9,527 bases of DNA from a bacterium (GTDB lineage Bacteria > Patescibacteriota > Doudnabacteria > UBA920), in the NCBI GenBank assembly GCA_021789715.1, contig JAJYJE010000022.1:1-9527 (forward strand), given 5' to 3'. Of this stretch, positions 1 to 6,114 are shown one piece after another (within the stretch, counting starts at the first letter, position 1; every line of letters begins with the position of its first letter). The position numbers and the translations under genes were made by a program. The notes beneath the pieces were generated by a model. That model made no database searches and was not told where the DNA came from. It saw only the letters and a list, made by a program, of their open reading frames with translations.

Positions 1-235
1 CTGAACCGAAATTCACGAAGTACGGACAGTGCACGACAAAACCGGTATACCCGTATTTGCGCATCTCGTCTTTAAATCTTTCAATAATTTCAAGATTTAA
101 ATCTGGGGCCTTCCCGCCCTGGGGCGGCCGCGTAAAAATCTGGAACGTCTCGCAGCCCAAATCCGCCGCGTTCTTCGGCGCGTTCCACACTCCTCCGGCA
201 ACCGATACATGGCAACCGATCTTCAAATTACTCAT
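1..235 (-). CDS. nfo: Endonuclease IV (AP endonuclease), 5' part only
   Basis: Endonuclease IV cuts DNA 5' of abasic sites in base excision repair and uses a three-metal zinc centre in a TIM barrel. Only the first 78 codons are present; the gene runs off the left edge. The visible protein starts MSNLKIGCHVSVAGG and continues with a GCETFQIF segment, a PPQGG segment and VVHCPYFVNFGS, the family's strand 1, helix 1, strand 2 and 'H-x-PY-x-N' segment. His69 lies at the same number as the first zinc-ligand histidine of the E. coli enzyme. The ATG at 235 overlaps the end of the upstream 137-aa gene by 8 bp (ATGAGTAA), which suggests translational coupling. Family assignment is firm; the remaining metal ligands lie outside the window. 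Confidence 0.9.
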   Translation of the reverse strand, partial: MSNLKIGCHVSVAGGVWNAPKNAADLGCETFQIFTRPPQGGKAPDLNLEIIERFKDEMRKYGYTGFVVHCPYFVNFGS

Positions 236-641
236 CTTTGTTGATCTTACTTAAATCTTCAAACCCTTTTTTGTCGCCATAGGCTAAGTACGTCCGCTCT
301 TCGTCGCGCAGGGCTTTAATGCGCGCCCGCTGGTGCTTTATGCCGCACCAGTACTTTTCGGTATCGGCGGCAATGGCCGCGGCATAAAGAAAGATGCCGT
401 TTGCGTAGGCGCAATAGGTGCAAAACAGCTTATCGTACCAGGGCAAGTAGCTTAACTTCGCCCGGTCAAAAATAATATATTCCGATCTTTTCCGCAGGGT
501 AAGGCCGTAGAGGGGGAAGGCGACGTGATGATAGACTTCCAAGAAGACATCGAGGATGGTGATCGGGATTAACATCATCCAAATAAACGGGCCCGAAAGC
601 CAGTGCCGCAAAACCCTCCCGGGGTGTTCTTTGTATTCCAT
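228..641 (-). CDS. 137-aa membrane-anchored protein with CxxC...C signature, function unknown
   Basis: This is a small protein with one or two hydrophobic segments near the N-terminus (about residues 17-47, GPFIWMMLIPITILDVFLEV onward) and a soluble C-terminal part. The conserved-looking core is DRAKLSYLPWYDKL, then Cys74-x2-Cys77, YANG, and TEKYWC(99)GIKH(103). I recall similar hypothetical proteins with a 'CxYCxYxNG...TExYWCPIKH' pattern from several bacterial groups, but I know of no assigned function. Cys74, Cys77, Cys99 and His103 could bind a metal or Fe-S cluster; this is inference. The ATG at 641 is the only plausible start, since an in-frame TGA lies two codons upstream; no clear Shine-Dalgarno is seen. 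It follows the M16 gene by 63 bp and overlaps nfo by 8 bp, so it belongs to the same transcript. Confidence 0.8.
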   Translation of the reverse strand: MEYKEHPGRVLRHWLSGPFIWMMLIPITILDVFLEVYHHVAFPLYGLTLRKRSEYIIFDRAKLSYLPWYDKLFCTYCAYANGIFLYAAAIAADTEKYWCGIKHQRARIKALRDEERTYLAYGDKKGFEDLSKINKDE

Positions 642-704
642 TGGGGTTCACTGTGCACAAACCGGAACATCATTAGCTGCCCACGGATGCTCCTGCCGGC
701 AAAT

Positions 705-1988
705 TTAAAGTTTAATGACTTCTACATCAAAAATCTTTTTAAACTGGGCGTTATGCTTGTAGGGGCCAAGGACGGCCAAAGTCATTGCCTTGTTCAGGAA
801 TACTTGCCTGGCGACCTTAGCAATATCCCGGGCGGTCACGGCATCGATGCGCTTAAAAACCTGATCTGGCGTTTCAATGGTTTTATAAAACGCCACCCGC
901 TCCAGGAACCAATCCAGCCGCACCTGATTATCTTCCAGAGCCAGGGTTGTCTTGCCCTTAATATACTCTTTGGCTTTTTGCAGCTCGCGCTCATCCACCG
1001 GCACGTCCTTAATTTTCTTCAGCTCGCCCAAAATCACCCGCAGCGCGTCCGTAATCTTGTCAACCTGAACGCCGCTACTAACGGTAAACGAGCCGGTATC
1101 CTGATAACTCCCCGGCATGGCGCGGACATAATATGCCAATCCCCTTTTTTCGCGGACTTCGCTAAATAACCGGCTCGACATGCCGCCGCCCAAAATCGCA
1201 GCCAACACCGAAATGGCGGAATTGCGTGCGTCACCGTAGCCAAAACTCTTAAAGCCCAGAGCAAGGTGGGCCTGTTGGGTTTCTTTATACTGAATATTTA
1301 CTCGCGGCGCGGCTTGCTTATTCTTGACTTTCTCCCAGCCGTGGAATTGGCGCCTTGGGTATGTTTTCCAGTGTTTTTCTATAAGCTGCTGGAGTTGGCG
1401 GCTGTTATATTTTCCCGACACGCCCAAAATCATATTCGACGTCTGGTAATGGCGGCTAATGTAATCCTGAAAATCCTCGCGGCTAAAGCCGGTAACCGTT
1501 GCTTTGGTTCCGGCGATGTCGCGGCCGAGCGCCGTCCCGGGCCACATGGCGCTTTCCAAAACGTTGTCGATTTCCGCCATGGGCGTATCTTTGTACATAT
1601 TTATCTCTTCCACAATCACGCCTTTTTCCCGCTCCAGCTCCTCGCGATCAAGCAGCGGGCACTGGATCATGTCGGTTAAAATCTCAAAAATCAGCGGCAA
1701 GTGCTCGCTGGCCGACTTAATATAATATTGGGTATGCTCCTTGCCGGTATTGGCGTTCATCTCCCCGCCAATCGCGTCCACGGCTTCGGAAATTGCCATG
1801 GCCGACGGGTATTTTTTTGTACCCTTAAACAAAAAATGCTCCAAAAAATGGGAAATACCGTTCTCTTTGGCCGTTTCCGACCGGCTGCCGGTTTTCACAA
1901 AAAAATCCACAACCACACTCTCGGCGTCGTGCGACGGAACTTCGATAACGGTTAAACCATTGGATAAAACTTTCTTGGTATATTTCAT
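705..1988 (-). CDS. M16 family zinc metallopeptidase (processing-peptidase-like)
   Basis: A 427-aa inverzincin-type peptidase related to mitochondrial processing peptidase beta and bacterial PqqL/YmxG-like proteins. The family degrades or trims peptides. The inverted zinc motif HFLEH lies at residues 47-51 (His47, Glu50, His51), and the third ligand is Glu128 in VIVEEINMYKDTP, with the 76-residue spacing typical of the family. The C-terminal half carries the GGGMSSRLFSEVREKRGLAY segment that contributes substrate-binding Arg and Tyr, so both M16 domains are present and the enzyme looks active. I chose the ATG at 1988 (MKYTKKVLSNGLTVIE) because family members begin this way. A longer in-frame start at 2024 would add 12 residues (MRNIRND...) encoded by repeat-like sequence. 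No signal peptide is visible, so it is probably cytoplasmic. It lies 91 bp downstream of the M24 peptidase. Confidence 0.92.
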   Translation of the reverse strand: MKYTKKVLSNGLTVIEVPSHDAESVVVDFFVKTGSRSETAKENGISHFLEHFLFKGTKKYPSAMAISEAVDAIGGEMNANTGKEHTQYYIKSASEHLPLIFEILTDMIQCPLLDREELEREKGVIVEEINMYKDTPMAEIDNVLESAMWPGTALGRDIAGTKATVTGFSREDFQDYISRHYQTSNMILGVSGKYNSRQLQQLIEKHWKTYPRRQFHGWEKVKNKQAAPRVNIQYKETQQAHLALGFKSFGYGDARNSAISVLAAILGGGMSSRLFSEVREKRGLAYYVRAMPGSYQDTGSFTVSSGVQVDKITDALRVILGELKKIKDVPVDERELQKAKEYIKGKTTLALEDNQVRLDWFLERVAFYKTIETPDQVFKRIDAVTARDIAKVARQVFLNKAMTLAVLGPYKHNAQFKKIFDVEVIKL

Positions 1989-2002
1989 CTTTAATAAATT
2001 TC

Positions 2003-2012
2003 TGTCATTCCG
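2003..2012. repeat. TGTCATTCCG: possible remnant end of the palindromic repeat family
   Basis: The 10-mer TGTCATTCCG is identical to the left end of the palindromic element inside the M24 gene (2379-2388). In both places the complementary strand would read R-N-D if translated. Only one end is recognisable here, so this may be a decayed or partial copy, or chance. Confidence 0.35.
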
Positions 2013-2021
2013 GATATTTCT

Positions 2022-2060
2022 CAAAAACAGGCCGAATTCTAAAATTTTGAAAAATTCCGG
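2022..2060 (-). terminator. Possible internal terminator or attenuator between the M24 and M16 genes
   Basis: On the minus strand an imperfect stem pairs CCGGAATT (2053-2060) with AATTCGG (2032-2038), with one bulged C at 2057 and an AAAATTTT core that can pair further. A short CCTG and five Ts (2022-2026) follow. This resembles a weak rho-independent terminator and might lower expression of the M16, 137-aa and nfo genes relative to glyS. The stem is AT-rich, so efficiency is doubtful. Confidence 0.35.
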
Positions 2061-2079
2061 GGTGGTTAGGCCGCTTTAA

Positions 2080-3276
2080 TCAAATAATATTATCGGCTAA
2101 TCTTGTTGAAACATCAATAAACCTTTTTGCCCTTTCTTCTTTCAAATATACCAAATCTTCTATCCGGACACCACCGGCCCCGGGCAAGTACACGCCCGGC
2201 TCAATGGAAAAGACCATGCCGTTTTGTAATTCCTGTTTTGAGCCCGGAGCTAGATTGGGCAATTCGTGGATTTCCAGGCCGGTACCGTGGCCCAAAGAAT
2301 GGATATAATATTTGTCGAGCTTTTTCTCTTTGAGAACATCGACCGATTTTTGATAGACGTCGCCGGCTAAAATCCGCTTGTCATTCCGCGGGAGTGCAGC
2401 CGACCGAGGAATCCCTTTAATATTATTTTTTCGATAATTATCGTTTAAGGGATACCTCCGCTCGTCACCCTGCGGGTGACTCGGTCGGGATGACACGAAA
2501 GATATGCTTGTGTTATACGCCTCCTCCACCTGATTGTACGCATCCGCCAATTTTCTTGGCGCTGTTTTTAAAAAGACCGTTCGGGTAAAATCCGAGCAGT
2601 AGCCTTTATATTTAAAACCGAAATCTAAAATAATAGACTCTCCTTTTTTGAGTTTCTTATGGCGCGGAACATGGTGAGGAATGGCGGCATTGGCGCCGCT
2701 GGCCACGATCGGTGCAAATGAGACGTCTTCCGCGCCCAATCTTAATCCCTCCGATTTTATAAAATCCGCCAGCCGCCTTTCCGTCATCCCCGGCTTTTTA
2801 AGCTCGCTCCGGACCCGATGGAAAACCCGTTCGACTATTTCCATCGACTTTTTGACCAGCGCGATCTCGCCCGGGTCTTTAACCATCCGTTGCAGGTCTA
2901 CCGGGCTCCTTACAGGCTCCACTTTGAGCCTTAACCCGGAATCTTTAATTTTTGCCTTAACAAATTCGTATTCCGCCAGCGTAAACTCATCTTCCACTTC
3001 CAGCTTATCCGCTTTGCCTAAATATTGCGCCACATTCCGCAGTCGATCGGCTTTTATCCCCGCCACCTTTTCCAATCCGTCTCCGAAAAATACCATCGTC
3101 GCATAAGTTCCGCGCTTCTTCAATCGCGCCGCCCTCGCTCCGCTTATCGGCTGCACCAGCAAGTATCCATGCATAAAAAGACAACCTGTCAGATACAACA
3201 GGTTTTCCTTTTTTTTAATAAGGAGCGGGTGGTCCAAGCTGGCCTTAAGCCGCAAGATGCGGTCGGTTGTCGTCAT
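2080..3276 (-). CDS. M24 metallopeptidase (Xaa-Pro aminopeptidase-like) with an in-frame repeat insertion
   Basis: A 398-aa pita-bread-fold peptidase of the aminopeptidase P / prolidase group, which removes N-terminal residues ahead of proline using two metal ions. The short N-terminal creatinase-like domain covers about residues 1-125; the catalytic domain follows. The five metal ligands are visible: Asp218 (ILDFG), Asp229 (SDFTRT), His330 (HSLGHGTG), Glu359 (SIEPGVY) and Glu373 (RIEDLVYL). His201/202 in AAIPHH fit the usual active-site histidine. Residues 261-299 have no counterpart in the family and are encoded by a palindromic DNA repeat. Removing them joins AYNTSISF to RILAGDVYQ, which reads like an ordinary M24 protein. 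The ATG at 3276 overlaps the 104-aa gene by 32 bp. It ends in TGA at 2082-2080. The exact substrate cannot be told from sequence. Confidence 0.92.
   Translation of the reverse strand: MTTTDRILRLKASLDHPLLIKKKENLLYLTGCLFMHGYLLVQPISGARAARLKKRGTYATMVFFGDGLEKVAGIKADRLRNVAQYLGKADKLEVEDEFTLAEYEFVKAKIKDSGLRLKVEPVRSPVDLQRMVKDPGEIALVKKSMEIVERVFHRVRSELKKPGMTERRLADFIKSEGLRLGAEDVSFAPIVASGANAAIPHHVPRHKKLKKGESIILDFGFKYKGYCSDFTRTVFLKTAPRKLADAYNQVEEAYNTSISFVSSRPSHPQGDERRYPLNDNYRKNNIKGIPRSAALPRNDKRILAGDVYQKSVDVLKEKKLDKYYIHSLGHGTGLEIHELPNLAPGSKQELQNGMVFSIEPGVYLPGAGGVRIEDLVYLKEERAKRFIDVSTRLADNII
2379..2495. repeat. 117-bp imperfect palindromic element inserted in frame in the M24 gene
   Basis: The ends are inverted: TGTCATTCC (2379-2387) against GGGATGACA (2487-2495), with one T-G mismatch. 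Further pairing arms are CCGACCGA (2400-2407) with TCGGTCGG (2481-2488), and GAGGAATCCCTT (2406-2417) with AAGGGATACCTC (2447-2458, one mismatch). The apex holds the perfect 12-bp palindrome CGATAATTATCG (2432-2443). One arm has its own hairpin, GTCACCC-TGC-GGGTGAC (2464-2480). The length is exactly 39 codons without a stop. The design recalls palindromic elements found inside protein genes of Rickettsia, but whether it belongs to that or a local family is unknown. Confidence 0.8.
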
Positions 3277-3559
3277 GTTTGGAAATTTGCTCTGCCGCAG
3301 CCATTAGATCCATTATACGCTGTGCCTGGCCGCGCAATAAACTCATAGCTTCGTCCGTAACAACATAATTTTTATCTTTCCTCATTACCTTGCTCGCAGA
3401 CTGGATATTTTTCTGGAAATCCTCATACGCCTTAATAACCGCAGCGTCCGTATCCGAATCGCCCTTGGAACGAGCAAATGCCTCCTGGACGGATTCCAGC
3501 AAAAAATCCAACTCCATTTCCTTCTTGGCACGAAGATCGTGGACAAACTCCGTTTCCAT
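3245..3559 (-). CDS. 104-aa helical protein, function unknown
   Basis: I do not recognise this protein. It is highly charged, has no cysteine, membrane segment or signal peptide, and should be mostly alpha-helical (METEFVHDLRAKKEMELDFL..., then AYEDFQKNIQSASKVM and AMSLLRGQAQRIMDLMAAAEQI), so a small coiled-coil or helical bundle is likely. The ATG at 3559 lies 6 bp after the glyS stop and its 3' end overlaps the M24 gene by 32 bp, so it is embedded in the operon and is likely expressed. No strong Shine-Dalgarno is seen. No function can be assigned from the neighbours. Confidence 0.75.
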   Translation of the reverse strand: METEFVHDLRAKKEMELDFLLESVQEAFARSKGDSDTDAAVIKAYEDFQKNIQSASKVMRKDKNYVVTDEAMSLLRGQAQRIMDLMAAAEQISKHDDNRPHLAA

Positions 3560-3565
3560 ATATTG

Positions 3566-4945
3566 CTACCGCAACGCGTTACTTATATAATCTTTCAATT
3601 CCCCAATCTTCACCCGCGGCTGTTCTTTTGTGTCGCGGTTGCGCACAGTTACACAACCGTCTTTTTCTACGGTATCAAAATCCACCGTAATGCAAAACGG
3701 CGTGCCGATTTCGTCCTGGCTGTAATAGCGCTTGCCCACGTTGCCGCGATCGTCCCAAGCCGTGGTAAAGTGCGGCGCGAGCATACCAAAAATTTCTTTG
3801 GCTTTTTCCACCAACTGCGGCTTATTGGACAACAGCGGAAAAACGGCGACTTTGTAAGGAGCCAAACGGGGCGGCAAAGCCAAATACACCCGGTCTTCAT
3901 CTTCGCGATAAGCATCCAGAAGCACCATTGCCATAAGGCGGTTAATGCCGACTGCCGGCTCAATCACGTGCGGCACGATTTTTTTGCCGGACTGCGGATC
4001 GGTATACGATAAATCTGCGCCGGAAAACTTCATATGCTGCTTTAAGTCGTAATCGGTGCGGTACGCCAGGCCCCATAACTCCTTAAAACCGAAGGGGAAA
4101 TTATATTCCATATCCTCGGTCCGCTTACTGTAGAACGAACGCTCTTCGTCACTATGGGCGCGCCAGCGCAAATTTTCTTCTTTGATTCCCAGAGTCTTTG
4201 TCACAAACTGCCACATCTGCTTTTTCCAAGTCTCAAATAGCTCTTCCCAATCGGCCGCTTCCGGATCGAAGAAGTACTCGATCTCGGCCTGTTCAAACTC
4301 TAAAGTGCGGAAAATAAAATTGCCCTTGGTTATCTCGTTGCGGAAACTTTTTCCCATTTGCCCGACGCCGAACGGCAGGCGCACGCGCGTGGAATCTAAA
4401 ATATTCTTGAACGACAAAAAAATACCCTGAGCGGTTTCGCCGCGCAAATAAACCTTGCTTTGGGATTCTTCGACAATGCCTATTTTAGTTTCGAACAATA
4501 GATTAAACCTGCGCACCGACGTCCAGTCAAACTTGCCGCAATCGGGACACTTGATTTTATGGTCCTGGATAATTTTATCCAGCTCCGCCTCGGTCTTGCC
4601 TTCCACTTTCATATCCGGTAAAGCCTCTTCAATAAGATGATCGGCGCGGGTGCGGTACTTGCAATTTTTGCAGTCAATCATCGCGTCGGCAAAGCTGCCC
4701 ACATGGCCGGAAGCTTCCCAGGTTTTGGGATGGAGGATAATAGAAGAATCCAAGCCGACCATATCCTGCCGGCCGCGCACGAAAAACTGCCACCAGGCGT
4801 CGGCAATATTTTTCTTGAGTTCCACGCCGGCCGGACCGTACTCGTAGGCGTTGGCCAACCCGCCGTAAATTTCCGACGAAGGGAACACGAATCCGCGGCG
4901 CTTGCACAAAGAAACGATTTTTTCCATCAAACCATTTTGATCCAT
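3566..4945 (-). CDS. glyS: Glycyl-tRNA synthetase, alpha2 (single-chain, class II)
   Basis: A 459-aa enzyme that charges tRNA-Gly with glycine, of the dimeric class II type found in eukaryotes, archaea and part of the bacteria, not the alpha2beta2 GlyQ/GlyS type. The N-terminus has MEKIVSLCKRRGF and SEIYGGLANAYEYGPAG. Two CxxC pairs (Cys92/95 and Cys133/136) form the expected zinc-binding insertion. Further on come YLRGETAQGIF, motif 2 (FRNEITKGNFIFRTLEFEQ, Arg202) and motif 3 (VIEPAVGINRL, about 328-337). The C-terminal anticodon-binding domain spans about residues 355-455 (APYKVAVFPL, RYYSQDEIGTPFCITVDFD). I chose the ATG at 4945 (MDQNGLMEKIV); a TTG at 4972 would add nine residues with no family support. 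It is the first gene of the operon. 'glyS' is also written glyQS for this form. Confidence 0.96.
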   Translation of the reverse strand: MDQNGLMEKIVSLCKRRGFVFPSSEIYGGLANAYEYGPAGVELKKNIADAWWQFFVRGRQDMVGLDSSIILHPKTWEASGHVGSFADAMIDCKNCKYRTRADHLIEEALPDMKVEGKTEAELDKIIQDHKIKCPDCGKFDWTSVRRFNLLFETKIGIVEESQSKVYLRGETAQGIFLSFKNILDSTRVRLPFGVGQMGKSFRNEITKGNFIFRTLEFEQAEIEYFFDPEAADWEELFETWKKQMWQFVTKTLGIKEENLRWRAHSDEERSFYSKRTEDMEYNFPFGFKELWGLAYRTDYDLKQHMKFSGADLSYTDPQSGKKIVPHVIEPAVGINRLMAMVLLDAYREDEDRVYLALPPRLAPYKVAVFPLLSNKPQLVEKAKEIFGMLAPHFTTAWDDRGNVGKRYYSQDEIGTPFCITVDFDTVEKDGCVTVRNRDTKEQPRVKIGELKDYISNALR

Positions 4946-4978
4946 AAAACTACAGAACTTCAAATAATACAAATCTGC

Positions 4979-5016
4979 AAATGACTATAAATCGTTAGGG
5001 CTGTTTTTAGTCATTT
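4979..5016 (-). promoter_or_regulatory. glyS leader hairpin
   Basis: AAATGACT (4979-4986) and AGTCATTT (5009-5016) form an 8-bp perfect inverted repeat, extendable by one pair and then three more after a mismatch. It lies 34-71 nt upstream of the glyS ATG and inside the predicted leader RNA. The loop contains a GCCCTAAC segment on the transcript strand. No U-run follows, so it is not a typical terminator, and it has no T-box features. A regulatory or mRNA-stability role is only a possibility. Confidence 0.45.
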
Positions 5017-5022
5017 GGAAAT

Positions 5023-5062
5023 GGCTATTTTGCACATTATTATATATTATACCAAAATAGCC
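5023..5062. repeat. 10-bp perfect inverted repeat flanking the glyS -10 box (operator candidate)
   Basis: GGCTATTTTG (5023-5032) and CAAAATAGCC (5053-5062) are perfect inverted copies separated by a 20-bp AT-rich spacer that holds the -10 box. The predicted transcription start lies between the arms, so only one arm would be transcribed. This favours a protein-binding site in DNA over an RNA hairpin. No regulator gene is visible in the window. Confidence 0.5.
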
Positions 5063-5074
5063 GGTAACATACAA
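5046..5074 (-). promoter_or_regulatory. Predicted promoter of the glyS operon (extended -10)
   Basis: On the minus strand a perfect -10 box TATAAT (5051-5046) is preceded by TGG, giving an extended -10 (TGnTATAAT). The best -35 is TTGTAT (5074-5069) with a 17-bp spacer; it matches only the TTG of the consensus. The start of transcription would be near 5039, giving a leader of about 95 nt before the ATG at 4945. Confidence 0.65.
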
Positions 5075-5085
5075 AATCCCCGTAT

Positions 5086-5107
5086 TGTAAGGGAACATAT
5101 TGAACAC
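5086..5107. repeat. IS left terminal inverted repeat
   Basis: This 22-bp end matches the complement of 6058-6078 at every base except one extra G in the GGG run (TGTAAGGGAACATA... against TGTAAGGAACATA...), continuing to GAACAC. Confidence 0.85.
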
Positions 5108-5126
5108 CTTTAGTAAAATAATACTG

Positions 5127-5132
5127 AAAGGA
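5127..5132 (+). promoter_or_regulatory. Ribosome binding site of the transposase
   Basis: AAAGGA lies 5 bases upstream of the ATG at 5138. It is the clearest Shine-Dalgarno of the window; the host operon genes lack one this strong. Confidence 0.7.
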
Positions 5133-5137
5133 ACAAT

Positions 5138-6058
5138 ATGCGCTTAAAACCAAAAGAAATCATCAAAAGGTTAAAACTAAACGGCGGCAGAGTCAGAAAA
5201 ACGGCCAGGGAATTGGGAATCAGCCCGGGAACAGTCATCAACTGGCGAATTAAGGCAACCAGCACCCTGAGCCGACTGATACTTCGGACAAACAATTTGG
5301 AAAGAAAATCTACGGCTCCAAAAACCAGAAGAACAAACTTCTCTGCTCAGCAGCAGGATGCCATTATGTCTATGAGAAAACAAACTGGCCACTGCGCGGA
5401 AAAAATCGTTACTGATTTAAAACTTGACTGCAGTCATTGGGCGGTGCACAATTTTCTTAAGGGGAAAGGCTTAATTAACGAATGGGGCAGCAGGAGAAGG
5501 CCTTTCTACCAGGAAACTACCCATATGAACGTGAAAAATACAACTAAGCCAGGTTACTTGCAAATGGACGTAAAGTACATTACTCCCGAATTATCAGGTT
5601 TGACTCACACCTGCTTCCTTTACGCCATAATTGATATTTATTCGCGGTTTAAGCAAGGGATTATCCTGCCGCTCTTAGACCAGAGTTACTCCATCGAAGC
5701 GGCTAGAAAATTAATTCCCCAATTTCCCTTTAAGCCGGTATTTATTCAAACAGATAATGGCTTGGAGTTCCAGGAACGCTTCCATACCTGCATGCTGCAG
5801 GAATTACATTTACAACACCACCATATCCACAAGTCCAATCCCAATGAGAATGGCGTCATTGAACGGTCCTTCCGCACCGATGAGGATGAGTTTTTCTGCT
5901 TCCTTCCCAGAAGAACCAGACGGGCTCATACCATGGAAGGACTAAATGACCAGTACCAACAGTTTTTACATTTCTACAATTACGACCGTTATCATCTATC
6001 CTTAAAGCTTAAAGGTCAAATGAGCAAGCCGATCGAGATCGCCTTAGCTAAGGTTTAG
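5138..6058 (+). CDS. IS481-like DDE transposase
   Basis: A 306-aa transposase. An N-terminal helix-turn-helix (about residues 5-40, with GGRVRKTARELGISPGTVINW) should bind the inverted ends. A second DNA-binding region follows at about 70-115. The rve/RNase H-like catalytic core has Asp144 (LQMDVKYI), Asp206 (FIQTDNGLEF) and Glu242 (NGVIERSFRTDEDEF). Asp206 and Glu242 are separated by exactly 35 residues, the D-35-E spacing. A tail with FYNYDRYHLSLKLKGQMSKP is the usual end of IS481/IS3-type transposases. The frame is intact and all catalytic residues are present, so it is probably active. The last base of the stop codon TAG (6058) is also the first base of the right inverted repeat, a very compact design. 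It is transcribed toward the minus-strand genes on its right. Confidence 0.93.
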   Translation: MRLKPKEIIKRLKLNGGRVRKTARELGISPGTVINWRIKATSTLSRLILRTNNLERKSTAPKTRRTNFSAQQQDAIMSMRKQTGHCAEKIVTDLKLDCSHWAVHNFLKGKGLINEWGSRRRPFYQETTHMNVKNTTKPGYLQMDVKYITPELSGLTHTCFLYAIIDIYSRFKQGIILPLLDQSYSIEAARKLIPQFPFKPVFIQTDNGLEFQERFHTCMLQELHLQHHHIHKSNPNENGVIERSFRTDEDEFFCFLPRRTRRAHTMEGLNDQYQQFLHFYNYDRYHLSLKLKGQMSKPIEIALAKV

Positions 6059-6078
6059 TGTTCAATATGTTCCTTACA
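6058..6078. repeat. IS right terminal inverted repeat
   Basis: This 21-bp end (GTGTTCAATATG...CCTTACA) is complementary to 5086-5107 with one missing base, and overlaps the last base of the transposase stop codon. Confidence 0.85.
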
Positions 6079-6114
6079 ACAAGAATCCCCGCGGTTGGGC
6101 CATGGGAAGAACAA

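Larger units (their letters stand above)
5086..6078 (+). mobile_element. Complete insertion sequence, IS481-like, about 1.0 kb
   Basis: The element has near-identical terminal inverted repeats starting TGTAAGG and ending CCTTACA, and a single intact transposase gene filling almost all the space between. TG...CA ends, a length of about 1 kb and one DDE transposase fit the IS481 family. Exact ends are uncertain by a few bases: the direct repeat AATCCCCG occurs just outside both ends (5075-5082 and 6084-6091), and if this is the target duplication the element is 5083 to about 6083. The intact ends and frame suggest a recent insertion. Confidence 0.85.

Noticed and set aside
603..1169. Plus-strand 188-aa reading frame opposite the M16 gene
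   Set aside because: It overlaps a gene with all M16 catalytic motifs and its own translation shows no recognisable domain.
2080..2082. UGA recoded as glycine or tryptophan (as in some CPR lineages)
   Set aside because: TGA ends the M24 gene at the normal family length, and no internal TGA is needed in any reading frame of the recognised genes.
2379..2495. CRISPR or terminator interpretation of the palindrome in the M24 gene
   Set aside because: There is a single unit without spacers, it is in frame within an intact protein, and no T-run follows either arm.
4946..4972. Longer glyS starting at TTG 4972
   Set aside because: The nine extra residues (MYYLKFCSF) do not resemble the family N-terminus, while MDQNGLMEKIV from the ATG at 4945 does.
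4946..5045. T-box riboswitch upstream of glyS
   Set aside because: T-box leaders are long and carry a conserved AGGGUGGNACCGCG-type antiterminator sequence and a terminator. The leader here is about 95 nt, has none of these, and the hairpin is not followed by Ts.
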